This document shows positions 32,985 to 42,253 of a DNA stretch of 64,000 nucleotides, piece by piece. Source of the stretch: Candidatus Formimonas warabiya (GTDB lineage Bacteria; Bacillota; Dehalobacteriia; Dehalobacteriales; Dehalobacteriaceae); assembly GCF_002777255.1 (NCBI RefSeq), contig NZ_CP017634.1, forward strand, positions 1,996,903-2,060,902, in the 5' to 3' direction. The notes under the pieces were generated by a model. That model was given only the letters and a program-made list of their open reading frames with translations, was not told the DNA's origin and made no database searches. The position numbers and the translations under genes were made by a program. Position 1 is the first letter of the stretch; the number at the start of each line of letters is the position of its first letter.

Positions 32985-33028
32985 ACACCTCTTTCCTTCG
33001 GTTTATCGTTACCAGCACTTTCGTCTCC

Positions 33029-34018
33029 TTATGCTTTCGCCGAGCCCCCCTGATCAATCAGGGGGGAAACAGTCTGGACCGCATAGGCCGGTTCCGACTT
33101 TCTCTCTTCTTCAGGGAAAGTTAAAGCAAATTTATGATTCGTGTACAGGCGAAAACGGATTAAATTTCTGCTCACCAGTTTCCGGTACAGATGAGTCACG
33201 AAAGTCACATCCATGATCACGGCCCAGACAATGTGAATCACGGTAATACTTTTCAGGCCGGGAGTAACCCCAAAGGTGGTAAATTTGGCCGCACCCGTGA
33301 GTCCTAAGACAAAAAAACTGCCGATCACAATCAGGTACCAGCATTTCTGCCCCGAATTAAAGTCCCCCTGAAATAAGGAATGCCGATCCTTTCCTGTGAG
33401 ATACCGGTAAGCATCTTTCAGCCACAAAAGATCTTTTGGGCCGAAAGAAAAAACATTTCTCAGGATTCGTTTCAGGTGATGCCGGTCAAATAGATAAAAA
33501 ATAAAGGGGGTGCTCAAAAAACCCAGGGCAAAAATCCGATGCAGCAGCGCCATAATCAAGACAAAGGAGCCGGACCAGTCACTCCGAAAATGGTTCAGCC
33601 CGATTCCGGTAGCCGCCAAGCCGAAATAGCACAGGACGAGAAACCAGTGGACCATTTTTTCTGCTAAGCGGAACCGCACGGCAAAATTCTTCAGCTGTTT
33701 ATCCACCTGAGGACAGGAGCCGATGCAGGAGTAACACCTGATACAGCTTTCTCCCACTGCCTGCTCCAAGAACATGGAGGTTCTATTGTTGGAAGCATCT
33801 AAAGCCTGATATTTTCTCAATACCTGGGGACAGGCATCCACACAATTGCCGCAGGCCATGCAGGCCCGGTCTCCTATGGCATGCTCACATTCCGGCAGGC
33901 AATGGGCGGAGGAAAGGCCTTGGGAAAGCAGCCGAAACCGGCCTACCGGGGGTAAGTTTTCATCCAATATGGTTTGGAGAATCCGATAATTCTGCTTTAA
34001 TGCCCAGTACGTACCCAT
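33029..34018 (-). CDS. Ferredoxin-cytochrome b fusion membrane protein
   Basis: A protein of 329 residues. The N-terminal 120 residues carry two 4Fe-4S motifs (C-M-A-C-G-N-C-V-D-A-C-P and C-I-R-C-Y-S-C-I-G-S-C-P). Four or five membrane segments follow, with candidate heme histidines in M-V-H-W, L-L-H-R, V-I-H-I and T-H-L-Y, as in NarI and formate dehydrogenase gamma subunits. It would link quinol or membrane electrons to the adjacent flavoproteins. A perfect palindrome (33045-33066) lies in its last codons. Confidence 0.78.
   Translation of the reverse strand: MGTYWALKQNYRILQTILDENLPPVGRFRLLSQGLSSAHCLPECEHAIGDRACMACGNCVDACPQVLRKYQALDASNNRTSMFLEQAVGESCIRCYSCIGSCPQVDKQLKNFAVRFRLAEKMVHWFLVLCYFGLAATGIGLNHFRSDWSGSFVLIMALLHRIFALGFLSTPFIFYLFDRHHLKRILRNVFSFGPKDLLWLKDAYRYLTGKDRHSLFQGDFNSGQKCWYLIVIGSFFVLGLTGAAKFTTFGVTPGLKSITVIHIVWAVIMDVTFVTHLYRKLVSRNLIRFRLYTNHKFALTFPEEERKSEPAYAVQTVSPLIDQGGSAKA
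33045..33066. other. Perfect 22-base palindrome at a gene end
   Basis: Arms CCCCCCTGAT and ATCAGGGGGG are separated by two bases. They encode part of the last dozen residues of the ferredoxin-cytochrome b protein. There is no T run, so it may be an mRNA processing or stability hairpin rather than a terminator. Confidence 0.5.
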
Positions 34019-34034
34019 GATTTATCCTCCTCAA

Positions 34035-34892
34035 CTACGCTAAGACTACGGTAGCTTTTCTGGGGTCGAAACAGCAGCCTAAGCGGAGGGAAACGATGCG
34101 CACCCCGCTGGCCCGGGCCGGTCCGATTTTCACAAAAGCGGCCAGCGCTGTGATATCGCCCCCTAATCCCAGGCTTCCGCATGCCGTCTCATTTACGATG
34201 CCGGTGACCATGCTTTCTGCTTCGCTCTGTTTGGTGAAATCTGCTTCCGCCATCGCCTGAAGCATCAGATGGGACGCCTCATAATGGGTTCTTCCCGTGC
34301 CGATGCAGGGAATGGCCGGGGTGCAACCCAGCTGAATCACCTCCTGGGCCGCCCACTTGGCCGCCTCTTCCAGCACAGATTTCCCTTGATGGCGGTGGAA
34401 AACCCGGTAAGTTTTCCCTCGGATTTCCGGACCGCCCCCCAGCATCAGCACCGTAATGGCCAGCTCCTTACCCTTTTGCGGAAGAACAGAAAAAGGCGCC
34501 GGGGCCAGCATGCCGGGGTCGTCATACATGCCTTGACTCTGTCCCAATAAGTCCCAGCCCTCTCCTTTCACGGCCATAGGCCGGGCCGGAAGGTCACGCA
34601 AGCCTGCCGCCACCCCCTCACTGAGGGCGGAAAAAAGGCTGCCCTTTACCTCCGCATCCTCCCCGATGCGCACAAAAACATGGGGGATGCCGGTATCGTC
34701 ACAAAGAGCCAGCTTCTTGGCTGCTCCTACTTCCGCATCCCGGATGATTTGTTCCAATACCCATTTGCTCTTGGCACTGGTTTCCCGTGCCAAGGCGGCT
34801 TGATAAGCGGCCATCTGATCAGGCCGGAAGGTGGTACTTGCCTGCACCAAAGCATCCCGGGTAGCATCAATAATCTCCCGAACCGGTATCAT
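34035..34892 (-). CDS. Class I fumarase/mesaconase alpha subunit
   Basis: A protein of 285 residues, the N-terminal-domain subunit of two-subunit iron-sulfur hydratases (fumarase, L-tartrate dehydratase TtdA, mesaconase). The cluster cysteines lie in L-C-D-D-T-G, Q-L-G-C-T-P and G-C-C-F-D-P-R. It adds water to fumarate or a methylated relative together with the beta subunit encoded 18 bases upstream. The citrate/citramalate lyase genes in the same unit make mesaconate a realistic alternative substrate. Confidence 0.88.
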   Translation of the reverse strand: MIPVREIIDATRDALVQASTTFRPDQMAAYQAALARETSAKSKWVLEQIIRDAEVGAAKKLALCDDTGIPHVFVRIGEDAEVKGSLFSALSEGVAAGLRDLPARPMAVKGEGWDLLGQSQGMYDDPGMLAPAPFSVLPQKGKELAITVLMLGGGPEIRGKTYRVFHRHQGKSVLEEAAKWAAQEVIQLGCTPAIPCIGTGRTHYEASHLMLQAMAEADFTKQSEAESMVTGIVNETACGSLGLGGDITALAAFVKIGPARASGVRIVSLRLGCCFDPRKATVVLA

Positions 34893-34910
34893 TTCTTTTT
34901 CCTCCTTCCC

Positions 34911-35411
34911 CTAAAAAATGGACTGCCCGTGGGCAATGGCGACAATTCCGGGCAGGTTCTTCACCGTCACTTCATAAAAGGCCTCCATGCCCAGTTCCGG
35001 AAATGCCACGACTTTTTGATCAAGGGTATTGTCCGAAAAAAGGGCGGTCACCGGCGGCGTAACGACAAATATGGCATGATATTCCTGCAAGGACCGGACC
35101 ATCTCCGGGCCAAGGGCCCCTTTCCCCAGGTGAATCTTGATGCCTGCCTGGGAAAGGACCGGGATGCTTCCGGCAATTTCCAATTTATTGCTCGTGGTCG
35201 GGCCGATGCCGGCCGGGCTGACGGCAGTATGAAAAACGACCCCTCCCTGCAGCACGATACCATAGTCCTCTAACCGTTCTTCTTGAACCAGGGAAACAAT
35301 TTTCGGCAAAACCGCATCCCGGCCGCAAAAGATTTTCCCCGAAATATAAATGGTATCGCCGACACCCAATTGATCAAGAATCCCGTCGCTAATCGGCGTG
35401 ACTACTTCCAT
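34911..35411 (-). CDS. Class I fumarase/mesaconase beta subunit
   Basis: A protein of 166 residues, the C-terminal-domain subunit (TtdB-like). Family segments are G-D-T-I-Y-I-S-G-K-I-F-C-G-R-D near residue 18, G-P-T-T-S-N-K near 73 and G-K-G-A-L near 95. The ATG at 35411 is preferred over a TTG six bases earlier, because GGGGAGG is then correctly spaced. It is transcribed before the alpha subunit, which reverses the order seen in many genomes. Confidence 0.87.
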   Translation of the reverse strand: MEVVTPISDGILDQLGVGDTIYISGKIFCGRDAVLPKIVSLVQEERLEDYGIVLQGGVVFHTAVSPAGIGPTTSNKLEIAGSIPVLSQAGIKIHLGKGALGPEMVRSLQEYHAIFVVTPPVTALFSDNTLDQKVVAFPELGMEAFYEVTVKNLPGIVAIAHGQSIF

Positions 35412-35429
35412 GAACAAAACCTCCCCTTT

Positions 35430-37061
35430 CTAATAGTACTTTCTTTCCTTCCTTTCCGGGTTGATATAATCCGGCAAAAGAATGGGCGAGCGCAGTTTGG
35501 GCACATCCATCCGGTCGGAAAACTCCTTTTTGAATTTTCTTAAATGTTCCAGGGTTCCCGGACCATATGGAGTTATCTTTTCCGCATATTGGGCTGCCCC
35601 CACCCCGGCCCTGCGCCCAAAAACGAACACATCCACCAGGGAATTTGCCCCCAGCCGGTTTCTCCCGTGCACACCCCCGGCCACTTCTCCGGCCAAATAG
35701 AGGCCGGGAATTTCACTTTCCCCGCTGCCGCTGATCATTTTCACGCCGCCATTTTGGTAATGCTGGGTGGGATACATGAGAATCGGCTCTTTGTCGATTT
35801 CAATGTTGTACTCTTTGAAACGGCGGTAAATTCCGGCAAATTGCCTGGCCGCCTTCCCTTTCCCCCCAATCAGATCCAGCATGGGCGTATCCAGCCACAC
35901 CCCATCCATTTCCGTCGGTGTGCGCACCCCTTTTTTCCGGTCGGTGCATTCCCGGATCATCGCGGAAGATACGGTGTCCCGGGTTTCCAACTCGTTGATA
36001 AACATTTCCCCCTGGGCATTGACCAGGTGGGCGCCGTTGGCCCGGATGGCTTCCGTAATCAATTGCCCCAGCATTTGTTCCGGCCAGGCCACCCCGGTAG
36101 GATGATACTGGACCGCGTCCGCATAAATCAGGCGCGCGCCGGCCCGGTAAGCAAGAACCAGGCCGTCCGCCGTGGCGCCATAATGGTTGGACGTGGGGAA
36201 CTGATTCATATGCAGCCGCCCCATCCCCCCGGTGGCTAAAATCACGGCCTTGGCCTGCACCACCAGATACTCCTGGGTATCGAAATTATAGAGCAGAGCG
36301 CCGCAGCATTTTCCCTCGGCATCGGTTAATAATTCAATGGCCGGGCTAAATTCCAGAACAAAAATATTCTCCCGGTTGCGCACCTCATCCCGGAGCACGC
36401 GCATAATCTCCAGGCCCGTCAAATCCTTGCAGGAATGGGAGCGCCTGCGGCAGTGGCCCCCGGGGGCATGGGTGAGGATGGAGCCGCTGGGAAGGCGGTC
36501 AAACATCACGCCCAGATCTTCCAGCCATTTTACCGTCAAGGGAGCTTCCAGGACCAACGCCTCCACCAGCTCCGGCACATTTTTATAACCGCCCCCGCCC
36601 ATGGTGTCCAGGTAGTGCAAAACCGGGGAATCGTCCGGCTCCGTAGCGGCGGCAATGCCCCCTTCCGCCATGATGGTATTGGAATCACCAAAGCGCAGCT
36701 TGGTCGCCAGGATCACTTTCGCCTTTTGGGACTCGGCCATGAGGGCGGCGGAAGCCCCTGCGCCGCCGCCCCCGATAATCAGGACGTCGGTGCGATAATC
36801 AATGCGGTCCAGATTGACCTTATCGGGATCCACAAAGGGCTCTCCTTCCAAAACCTCGGCCAGTTCCTGGGGGACCGGCTCCCCTTTATTCGGACCGATT
36901 CTGAGCTCCCTTTTCCCTTCCGGTTTATAGTCAGGATGGTACATCTCCAGCAATTTTGCTTTTTCTTCCGCCGTTAACCGGGGAAAGGGATGGTCCATCC
37001 GGTATTTTCTTGTTGCCTCCACCTGCTTGATGGAATTCTGCATACTGTTCGGATAAGGCAT
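35430..37061 (-). CDS. Fumarate reductase/succinate dehydrogenase-like flavoprotein subunit
   Basis: A protein of 543 residues with the FAD motif G-G-G-G-A-G-A-S-A near residue 97 and the active-site region H-A-P-G-G-H-C-R-R-R-S-H near 200. The C-terminal FAD segment reads L-Y-L-A-G-E-V-A-G-G-V-H-G-R-N-R-L. With the iron-sulfur protein encoded next to it, it should form a soluble or membrane-attached fumarate-reductase-type complex. It differs clearly from the second flavoprotein at 31323. Confidence 0.87.
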   Translation of the reverse strand: MPYPNSMQNSIKQVEATRKYRMDHPFPRLTAEEKAKLLEMYHPDYKPEGKRELRIGPNKGEPVPQELAEVLEGEPFVDPDKVNLDRIDYRTDVLIIGGGGAGASAALMAESQKAKVILATKLRFGDSNTIMAEGGIAAATEPDDSPVLHYLDTMGGGGYKNVPELVEALVLEAPLTVKWLEDLGVMFDRLPSGSILTHAPGGHCRRRSHSCKDLTGLEIMRVLRDEVRNRENIFVLEFSPAIELLTDAEGKCCGALLYNFDTQEYLVVQAKAVILATGGMGRLHMNQFPTSNHYGATADGLVLAYRAGARLIYADAVQYHPTGVAWPEQMLGQLITEAIRANGAHLVNAQGEMFINELETRDTVSSAMIRECTDRKKGVRTPTEMDGVWLDTPMLDLIGGKGKAARQFAGIYRRFKEYNIEIDKEPILMYPTQHYQNGGVKMISGSGESEIPGLYLAGEVAGGVHGRNRLGANSLVDVFVFGRRAGVGAAQYAEKITPYGPGTLEHLRKFKKEFSDRMDVPKLRSPILLPDYINPERKERKYY

Positions 37062-37073
37062 GATCTCACCTCC

Positions 37074-37754
37074 CTAGAATTTTTTCTGCACAATATCTCT
37101 TTGGGCATACAACTGTTTTAACTCCTCCGGAGTCATTTTCTTTAGCCGGTTGATTTCCTCCGTATAGATGCCGGCATTAATTTCCCCGGTTCTTTTTTCC
37201 AGCTGGTCGGATTTTTTGCCCAAGAACTTTCCGCAGATTCTGCGCACATACATGGCAATATTGTACTGGGTTAACTCCGCCGGACACCTGGACACACAGA
37301 TGCCGCACATGAGACAGTCGAAAGAAAGCTCGGCGGCTGTCTCAAAATCACCCCTGAGACTGGCCCCGATATAATCCAGCACCTGAATCTTTTGGGGACA
37401 GCTTTTGGTACAGGCGTTGCACCCCATGCACCGGGTCACCTCGGGATATAATTTGATCAATTCCCCGTAAAAATCGGTCAGCCGGTCCAGGTCATAGGTC
37501 TTCTTCTGGGGAGGATAAAAGGGAATCTGACTCAAGATCATGCCTGCTTCAATGGAGGTCTGGCAGGCCAGGGCTACCCGCAAATGATGATCCCCATCCA
37601 GCCGGTACACAGTGGCGCAAGCACCGCAGGCCCCGGCCCGGCAGCCGCAGCCCCGGATCATTTTAAAGCCTGCGTATTCAAAGGCTTTTAAGATGGTATA
37701 CCCCTCCGGAATATCATAGCGTTTTCCCATAATATAAATAGGCAATCGTGCCAT
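37074..37754 (-). CDS. Fumarate reductase-like iron-sulfur subunit
   Basis: A protein of 226 residues. The N-terminal 2Fe-2S domain has G-C-G-C-R-A-G-A-C-G-A-C near residue 36, and the C-terminal domain has C-M-G-C-N-A-C-T-K-S-C-P and C-L-M-C-G-I-C-V-S-R-C-P. All 4Fe-4S cysteines are present. This is the electron-transfer subunit for the adjacent flavoprotein. The ATG at 37754 follows GGGGGTGA; a GTG at 37763 overlapping the PrpD stop is an alternative start. Confidence 0.85.
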   Translation of the reverse strand: MARLPIYIMGKRYDIPEGYTILKAFEYAGFKMIRGCGCRAGACGACATVYRLDGDHHLRVALACQTSIEAGMILSQIPFYPPQKKTYDLDRLTDFYGELIKLYPEVTRCMGCNACTKSCPQKIQVLDYIGASLRGDFETAAELSFDCLMCGICVSRCPAELTQYNIAMYVRRICGKFLGKKSDQLEKRTGEINAGIYTEEINRLKKMTPEELKQLYAQRDIVQKKF

Positions 37755-37759
37755 TGTCT

Positions 37760-39097
37760 TCACCCCCTATGCAATTGGATCATTGATAAATCGGCCAGAT
37801 CCTCGACATGATCTAAAATATTTTTTTGGGCCTCCCATTGATTGGGGTCCAGAACGGAAGAAGCCAAATTGGTAAACTTCGTCCATAATTCTGTAAGCGT
37901 GAGAGGGTTTTCCGGATCTCCCTTCCGGCAGGACACACGTTTGATGTACCGGTTGTTTTTGGTTTTCACTTCCACCACGGCCCCTCTTTTCCCGGGGAAA
38001 GACTTCTCGCATTCCTCGTCTCCGGCCAGGTGAACCATGTTCATCAACCGGACCAGGCTCTGGGGAGGCGGCCAATGCAGGAAGTGATCAAGGACGACTT
38101 TCCCGTCCTGAAGGGCGCAGGCAACACAATAAGGAATACTGAATTTGGCCTCGGTGGTGCTCCGGGGACTGCCCTTTCCCGCTACCTGGAGGGCAGCCCC
38201 GTAAGTACCGACTTTGATTTCCTCAATCAGTTCCGGTCCCGCCGGGCAGTCATCCTTCAGGGCCAGCACGGCGTCAATGGCGGGATGGGTATGCCCGCAG
38301 GAGGGATAGGCTTTAAAAGTGGTATCTAAAATGGTGTACCCTTTCCCCAGGGAGGCGAAAATGGCTTTTTCCGCGCCGGCAAAGGCGGACATGGCTTTCA
38401 GGAAACCACGGGGACCGTCTAAAATCGCCGGGGGCCCCGTAAATCCTCCCAGCGCCAATAGGGCCGCCAATACGCCGTTCATGGCCGCTTTTCCGGCATG
38501 AAGAGGCTTTGCCATGGTACCCGTGCATTCCCAGAGGCCGGCGGCCTGGGTTCCGGCATTTCCCAGGGCCCAAATGATTTGTTCCTCATTCGCTTTCAGC
38601 AGCTTACAGGCCGCCGCAGCCGCCCCGAAAGTCCCTACGGTTCCTGTGGTATGCCAAAATCGATAGTGGCTGGGATTTACGGCGGCGGCCAGGCGGTTGG
38701 ACACCTCATAGCCCAGGACCAAGGCGGTTAAAAAATCTGCTCCGTTACTTTCACTGGCTTCCGCCACAGCGAAAGCCCCGCTGATCACCGGCGCCGCCGG
38801 ATGGTAGAGGCCGAACTTGTAAATGTCGTCAAATTCAATGGCATGAGACATGGTACCGTTGATCAGGGCTGCCGTCAAACAATCCCCGCTTTGGGTATGC
38901 CCGATGAAGCGGCACTTTCCCCTGTTATTTTCCGGCACTAGCACGTCTAGCATCACCCGGACCGGCTCCAGACGGGATCCGGCGCAGGCACAGGCAAGCC
39001 AATCCATCAAACACGCCTTCGCCTTTTCTCTCACCGCCTGGGGCAAATCCTCGTACCCCGTATCTAAAATATAGCGGGCAATTTCCTCGGATAACAT
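37760..39097 (-). CDS. MmgE/PrpD family protein
   Basis: A protein of 445 residues of the MmgE/PrpD family, whose members dehydrate 2-methylcitrate, decarboxylate cis-aconitate or epimerise iminodisuccinate. Family segments are N-G-T-M-S-H-A-I-E-F-D-D near residue 75, Y-R-F-W-H-T-T-G-T-V-G-T-F near 147 and Y-P-S-C-G-H-T-H near 283. In this unit, with a lyase and a fumarase, it could interconvert tricarboxylic or methylated dicarboxylic acids. The substrate is open. Confidence 0.85.
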   Translation of the reverse strand: MLSEEIARYILDTGYEDLPQAVREKAKACLMDWLACACAGSRLEPVRVMLDVLVPENNRGKCRFIGHTQSGDCLTAALINGTMSHAIEFDDIYKFGLYHPAAPVISGAFAVAEASESNGADFLTALVLGYEVSNRLAAAVNPSHYRFWHTTGTVGTFGAAAAACKLLKANEEQIIWALGNAGTQAAGLWECTGTMAKPLHAGKAAMNGVLAALLALGGFTGPPAILDGPRGFLKAMSAFAGAEKAIFASLGKGYTILDTTFKAYPSCGHTHPAIDAVLALKDDCPAGPELIEEIKVGTYGAALQVAGKGSPRSTTEAKFSIPYCVACALQDGKVVLDHFLHWPPPQSLVRLMNMVHLAGDEECEKSFPGKRGAVVEVKTKNNRYIKRVSCRKGDPENPLTLTELWTKFTNLASSVLDPNQWEAQKNILDHVEDLADLSMIQLHRG

Positions 39098-39143
39098 GCG
39101 GTCACGCTCCTACCTTTCCAAATTGAAGCAAGTTCTTAATAGG

Positions 39144-41027
39144 TTAAACAACCGTTTCCCTCGGCCTTTCTTTTAAAAAGAGAAAGCCTTTCGGCACCAA
39201 ATAAACAGCCACGATCAGCGCCAGCCCGATCATGCTGCTGATCAAACCCTGTTTGACCATCAATACGGCCCCCACAAAACAGATGGCCCGGCTCAGGATA
39301 GTCAGGTTGTGGCGCAGCCAGCCTACGGCAAAAGCGGCAAAACCCAACGTGCCGATGGCGGCACTGAAAAAGCTGATCAGAATTTCCCATACCGTCCCTT
39401 GCATGTTCAGGGCCGGCGAATAGATAAACATAAAGGGACAAATAAATCCGGCGATGGCAAAACGCATGGCCGCCCAGCCTGTTTTCAAGGGGTGGCTCTC
39501 GGCAATACCCGCCGCGGCATAGGCGGCCAAAGCCACAGGGGGCGTAATGGGAGCAAAAGCCGTGTAGTAGAAGATAAACAGGTTCGCCACCAAAGGAGAT
39601 AAGCCCACCTTAACTAAAGCCGGGGCGGCCATCGCAGCAATCACAATATACGCGGCCGCAGGGGGCAAAGCCATGCCCATGATGATAGTGGCCACCATGG
39701 TCATGAGGAGGGCCCCCACCAGCCATTGGCCGGCCAACTCCATCAGTACATTGGTAAATGCCAAACCTAACCCGGTCAGGGTAATCACGCCGACCACAAT
39801 CCCTACGGCGGTACAGGCAATACTGACCATCAGGGTCCCTTTCGCGCCGGATTCCAGAGCCTCCAGCAAGCTTTTCAAAGTCATGCGGTCTTTTCCCCCG
39901 AAAATCAGGTTGAACACAACGGTGGCCACAATCCCCCAGAAAGCGGCTTTAATGGGGGATGATTTCGCCACCAGGAGCAAATAGAGGAGAATGGCTAGAG
40001 GGATGAAAAGAGGCAGCCCCCTTTTCAGGACAGGTCCCACCCTGGGCAGGTCCTCTCTGGGCAACCCTTTGATATTGCTCTTCACGGCTTCGAAATCAAT
40101 AGAAAAAAACAGGCCCAGGTAATAAAGAATGGCCGGAATCGCTGCCGCCACAATAATCTGGCTGTAAGGGATCCCTGTCAATTCCGACATAATAAAGGCG
40201 CCGGCACCCATAATCGGGGGCATAATCGCTCCTCCGGAACCGGCCACCGACTCAATGGCGCCGGCAATTTCCGGCCGGTAGCCCAGCCTTTTCATTAAGG
40301 GAATGGTGAAGGCCCCGCAAGTGACCACATTGGCCACCGGACTGCCGTTAATCATGCCCATCAAACCGCTGGAAACACAGGCTACTTTGGCCGGGCCGCC
40401 CCGGGCCCAACCGGCAACCGCGAAAGCCAGGTCAAAGAACACGGAGGCGCCGCCGGACTTGGTGAGAAAAGCGCCAAACAGGATAAATATCACTAAGTAA
40501 GTGGCGGCAACACCCAGGGTGACCCCAAAAATACCTTCTGTGGTCAGATACAGGTGGTTCACCACCCGCACCAGGGAATAGGCCCGGTGGCCGAAATCCC
40601 CTGGAATCAGGTGACCCCAGAAGACATAGGCCAAAGAAACCAGAGCCACAATGGTCAGGGCCCACCCGGTGGTGCGGCGGGTCGCCTCCAGAATGAGCAG
40701 AATCAAAAGGCTGCCCAGAATAATATCCAGGGTGTTGGGATTCCCTACCCGCATCACCAGGTCTTTAAAAGTAAATAGAATATAGAGCCCGCTGGTCAGA
40801 CTGGCCCCCACCAGGAGATAATCCAGCCAGCGCCAGCTCTTATTTTTCACCGGGTAGCATAAATAGATTAAAACGAGGACAAAACTTAAGTGTACGGTCC
40901 GCTGGATCATCGCCGTCAGAAGGACAACCCCGGCCGTATAGAGCTGAAACAGGGAAAAAATGATCGAGATGTAAAAAATAATTTTAACCAGGTATTTTCC
41001 GGATATTTTGTTTTGCCCTTCCTCCAT
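39144..41027 (-). CDS. TRAP transporter fused 4TM/12TM permease
   Basis: A protein of about 627 residues with a DctQ-like N-terminal part (roughly four spans) fused to a DctM-like part (about twelve spans), typical for TAXI-type TRAP systems. Motifs include G-L-M-G-M-I-N-G-S-P-V-A-N-V near residue 230 and P-P-I-M-G-A-G-A-F near 275. It works with the TAXI receptor encoded upstream to import organic acids with sodium. The in-frame ATG at 41027 has GGAGG upstream. Confidence 0.92.
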   Translation of the reverse strand: MEEGQNKISGKYLVKIIFYISIIFSLFQLYTAGVVLLTAMIQRTVHLSFVLVLIYLCYPVKNKSWRWLDYLLVGASLTSGLYILFTFKDLVMRVGNPNTLDIILGSLLILLILEATRRTTGWALTIVALVSLAYVFWGHLIPGDFGHRAYSLVRVVNHLYLTTEGIFGVTLGVAATYLVIFILFGAFLTKSGGASVFFDLAFAVAGWARGGPAKVACVSSGLMGMINGSPVANVVTCGAFTIPLMKRLGYRPEIAGAIESVAGSGGAIMPPIMGAGAFIMSELTGIPYSQIIVAAAIPAILYYLGLFFSIDFEAVKSNIKGLPREDLPRVGPVLKRGLPLFIPLAILLYLLLVAKSSPIKAAFWGIVATVVFNLIFGGKDRMTLKSLLEALESGAKGTLMVSIACTAVGIVVGVITLTGLGLAFTNVLMELAGQWLVGALLMTMVATIIMGMALPPAAAYIVIAAMAAPALVKVGLSPLVANLFIFYYTAFAPITPPVALAAYAAAGIAESHPLKTGWAAMRFAIAGFICPFMFIYSPALNMQGTVWEILISFFSAAIGTLGFAAFAVGWLRHNLTILSRAICFVGAVLMVKQGLISSMIGLALIVAVYLVPKGFLFLKERPRETVV

Positions 41028-41076
41028 TTCATTCAGACCTCCTTTTCCTTTCAGATATCCCAGATTCACGAGAAAA

Positions 41077-41113
41077 GGGGGCCAGAAAAATCCTTGCTTC
41101 TGTCCTGACCCCC
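41077..41113 (-). other. Hairpin between receptor and permease genes
   Basis: A 9-bp stem with one G-T pair (GGGGGCCAG 41077-41085 with CTGACCCCC 41105-41113), followed on the minus strand by TTTTC. A weak terminator or mRNA-protecting hairpin here would give more receptor than permease. Confidence 0.55.
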
Positions 41114-41119
41114 AGAACC

Positions 41120-42121
41120 TTAATCGGTGATATTGTTGTCCTGATAGTACTTTTCCGCCCCCGGGTGTAAGGGAATCACCGTGGGCAGGGCGTTATCCAC
41201 ATTGATTTCCGCTCCCAGGGCGTGGGCAGCTTTGATTTCATCGGTGTATTTCAGCATCGCTTCCGTCAAAGCATACGCAGTGGCCTCGTCCATATCCGCC
41301 CGGACACAAATCAGAATCGCCGCCCCGATGGTACTGACGTCATAATCTATTTCTTCATAGGTCCCTTTCTGCATCACTGCTTTTTGGAAGTAGGGATATT
41401 TCGCAATCACGGTATTAATTTCGTCATCCGTCATATTGATCAGGTCAAAGTCCAGCGAGGACCCTAAATCCATTACGGCGGCCGCCGGAGCGCCAACGCC
41501 CATGATGGCGGCATCGATTTGCTTATCCTGGAATGCGGTCACCGCTTCGTTAAAAGATAAAAACTTTTCATCAATATCCTCATAAGACATGCCCAGCGCT
41601 TCCAGTATTAATTTGGTCTTATGCTCGGTGCCGCTTCCCGGCGAACCCACGGCCACCCTTTTTCCTTTCAAGTCTTCAATGGATGTGATGCCGCTTCCTT
41701 TCAGGGAAATAATGTGGGTGGGCTGGTTATAGGTAGTCATCAGCGCCAGAATATTTGCGGGTTTTGTGAAGTCAGCGCCAATCCCCTTGTAGGCCTCAAA
41801 GGCGGTATCGGCGGAAATAAAAGCAATGTCGGCCGACCGGCTGTCAAAGAGCCTGACATTCTCCACGGATCCTCCCGTGGCTTCCGCGGAAACATTGAAT
41901 TGAGGATAGTGGTCATTAATCACCTTTGCCATTCCCCCGCCCAACGGGTAAAATGTTCCCCCGGTTCCGGCAGTGGCAAAGGAAAGTTGCATCACTTTTT
42001 CAGTTGCCTCAGGCTGTTCGCCGGCACTTTGCTGATCACTGTCTGTGTCTTGGCCGCAGCCCAGAGCAAACAAAATCATTATCAGCATTAAAATACCCAG
42101 CATGAATTTCTTTGTTTTCAA
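41120..42121 (-). CDS. TAXI family TRAP transporter solute receptor
   Basis: A protein of 333 residues with a lipoprotein signal ending in F-A-L-G-C and the TAXI signature (F-A-T-A-G-T-G-G-T-F-Y-P-L-G-G). It binds the substrate outside the membrane and passes it to the fused permease. The start is a TTG at 42121 with AAGGAGG upstream; the TTG seven codons earlier lies inside that ribosome binding site. TAXI receptors are known for glutamate and 2-oxoglutarate-type acids, but most are uncharacterised. Confidence 0.9.
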   Translation of the reverse strand: MKTKKFMLGILMLIMILFALGCGQDTDSDQQSAGEQPEATEKVMQLSFATAGTGGTFYPLGGGMAKVINDHYPQFNVSAEATGGSVENVRLFDSRSADIAFISADTAFEAYKGIGADFTKPANILALMTTYNQPTHIISLKGSGITSIEDLKGKRVAVGSPGSGTEHKTKLILEALGMSYEDIDEKFLSFNEAVTAFQDKQIDAAIMGVGAPAAAVMDLGSSLDFDLINMTDDEINTVIAKYPYFQKAVMQKGTYEEIDYDVSTIGAAILICVRADMDEATAYALTEAMLKYTDEIKAAHALGAEINVDNALPTVIPLHPGAEKYYQDNNITD

Positions 42122-42253
42122 AATACTGACCTCCTTTTTCAATCAAAACCCCAGCGTCCTGACACATGAAATTTTCCAACCACCTCCAGCACATTTTTTA
42201 CATCCCGGCCCTTTTTCTTCTCTCGCTAAATTTCACCCTGTATCGCTTTATCT

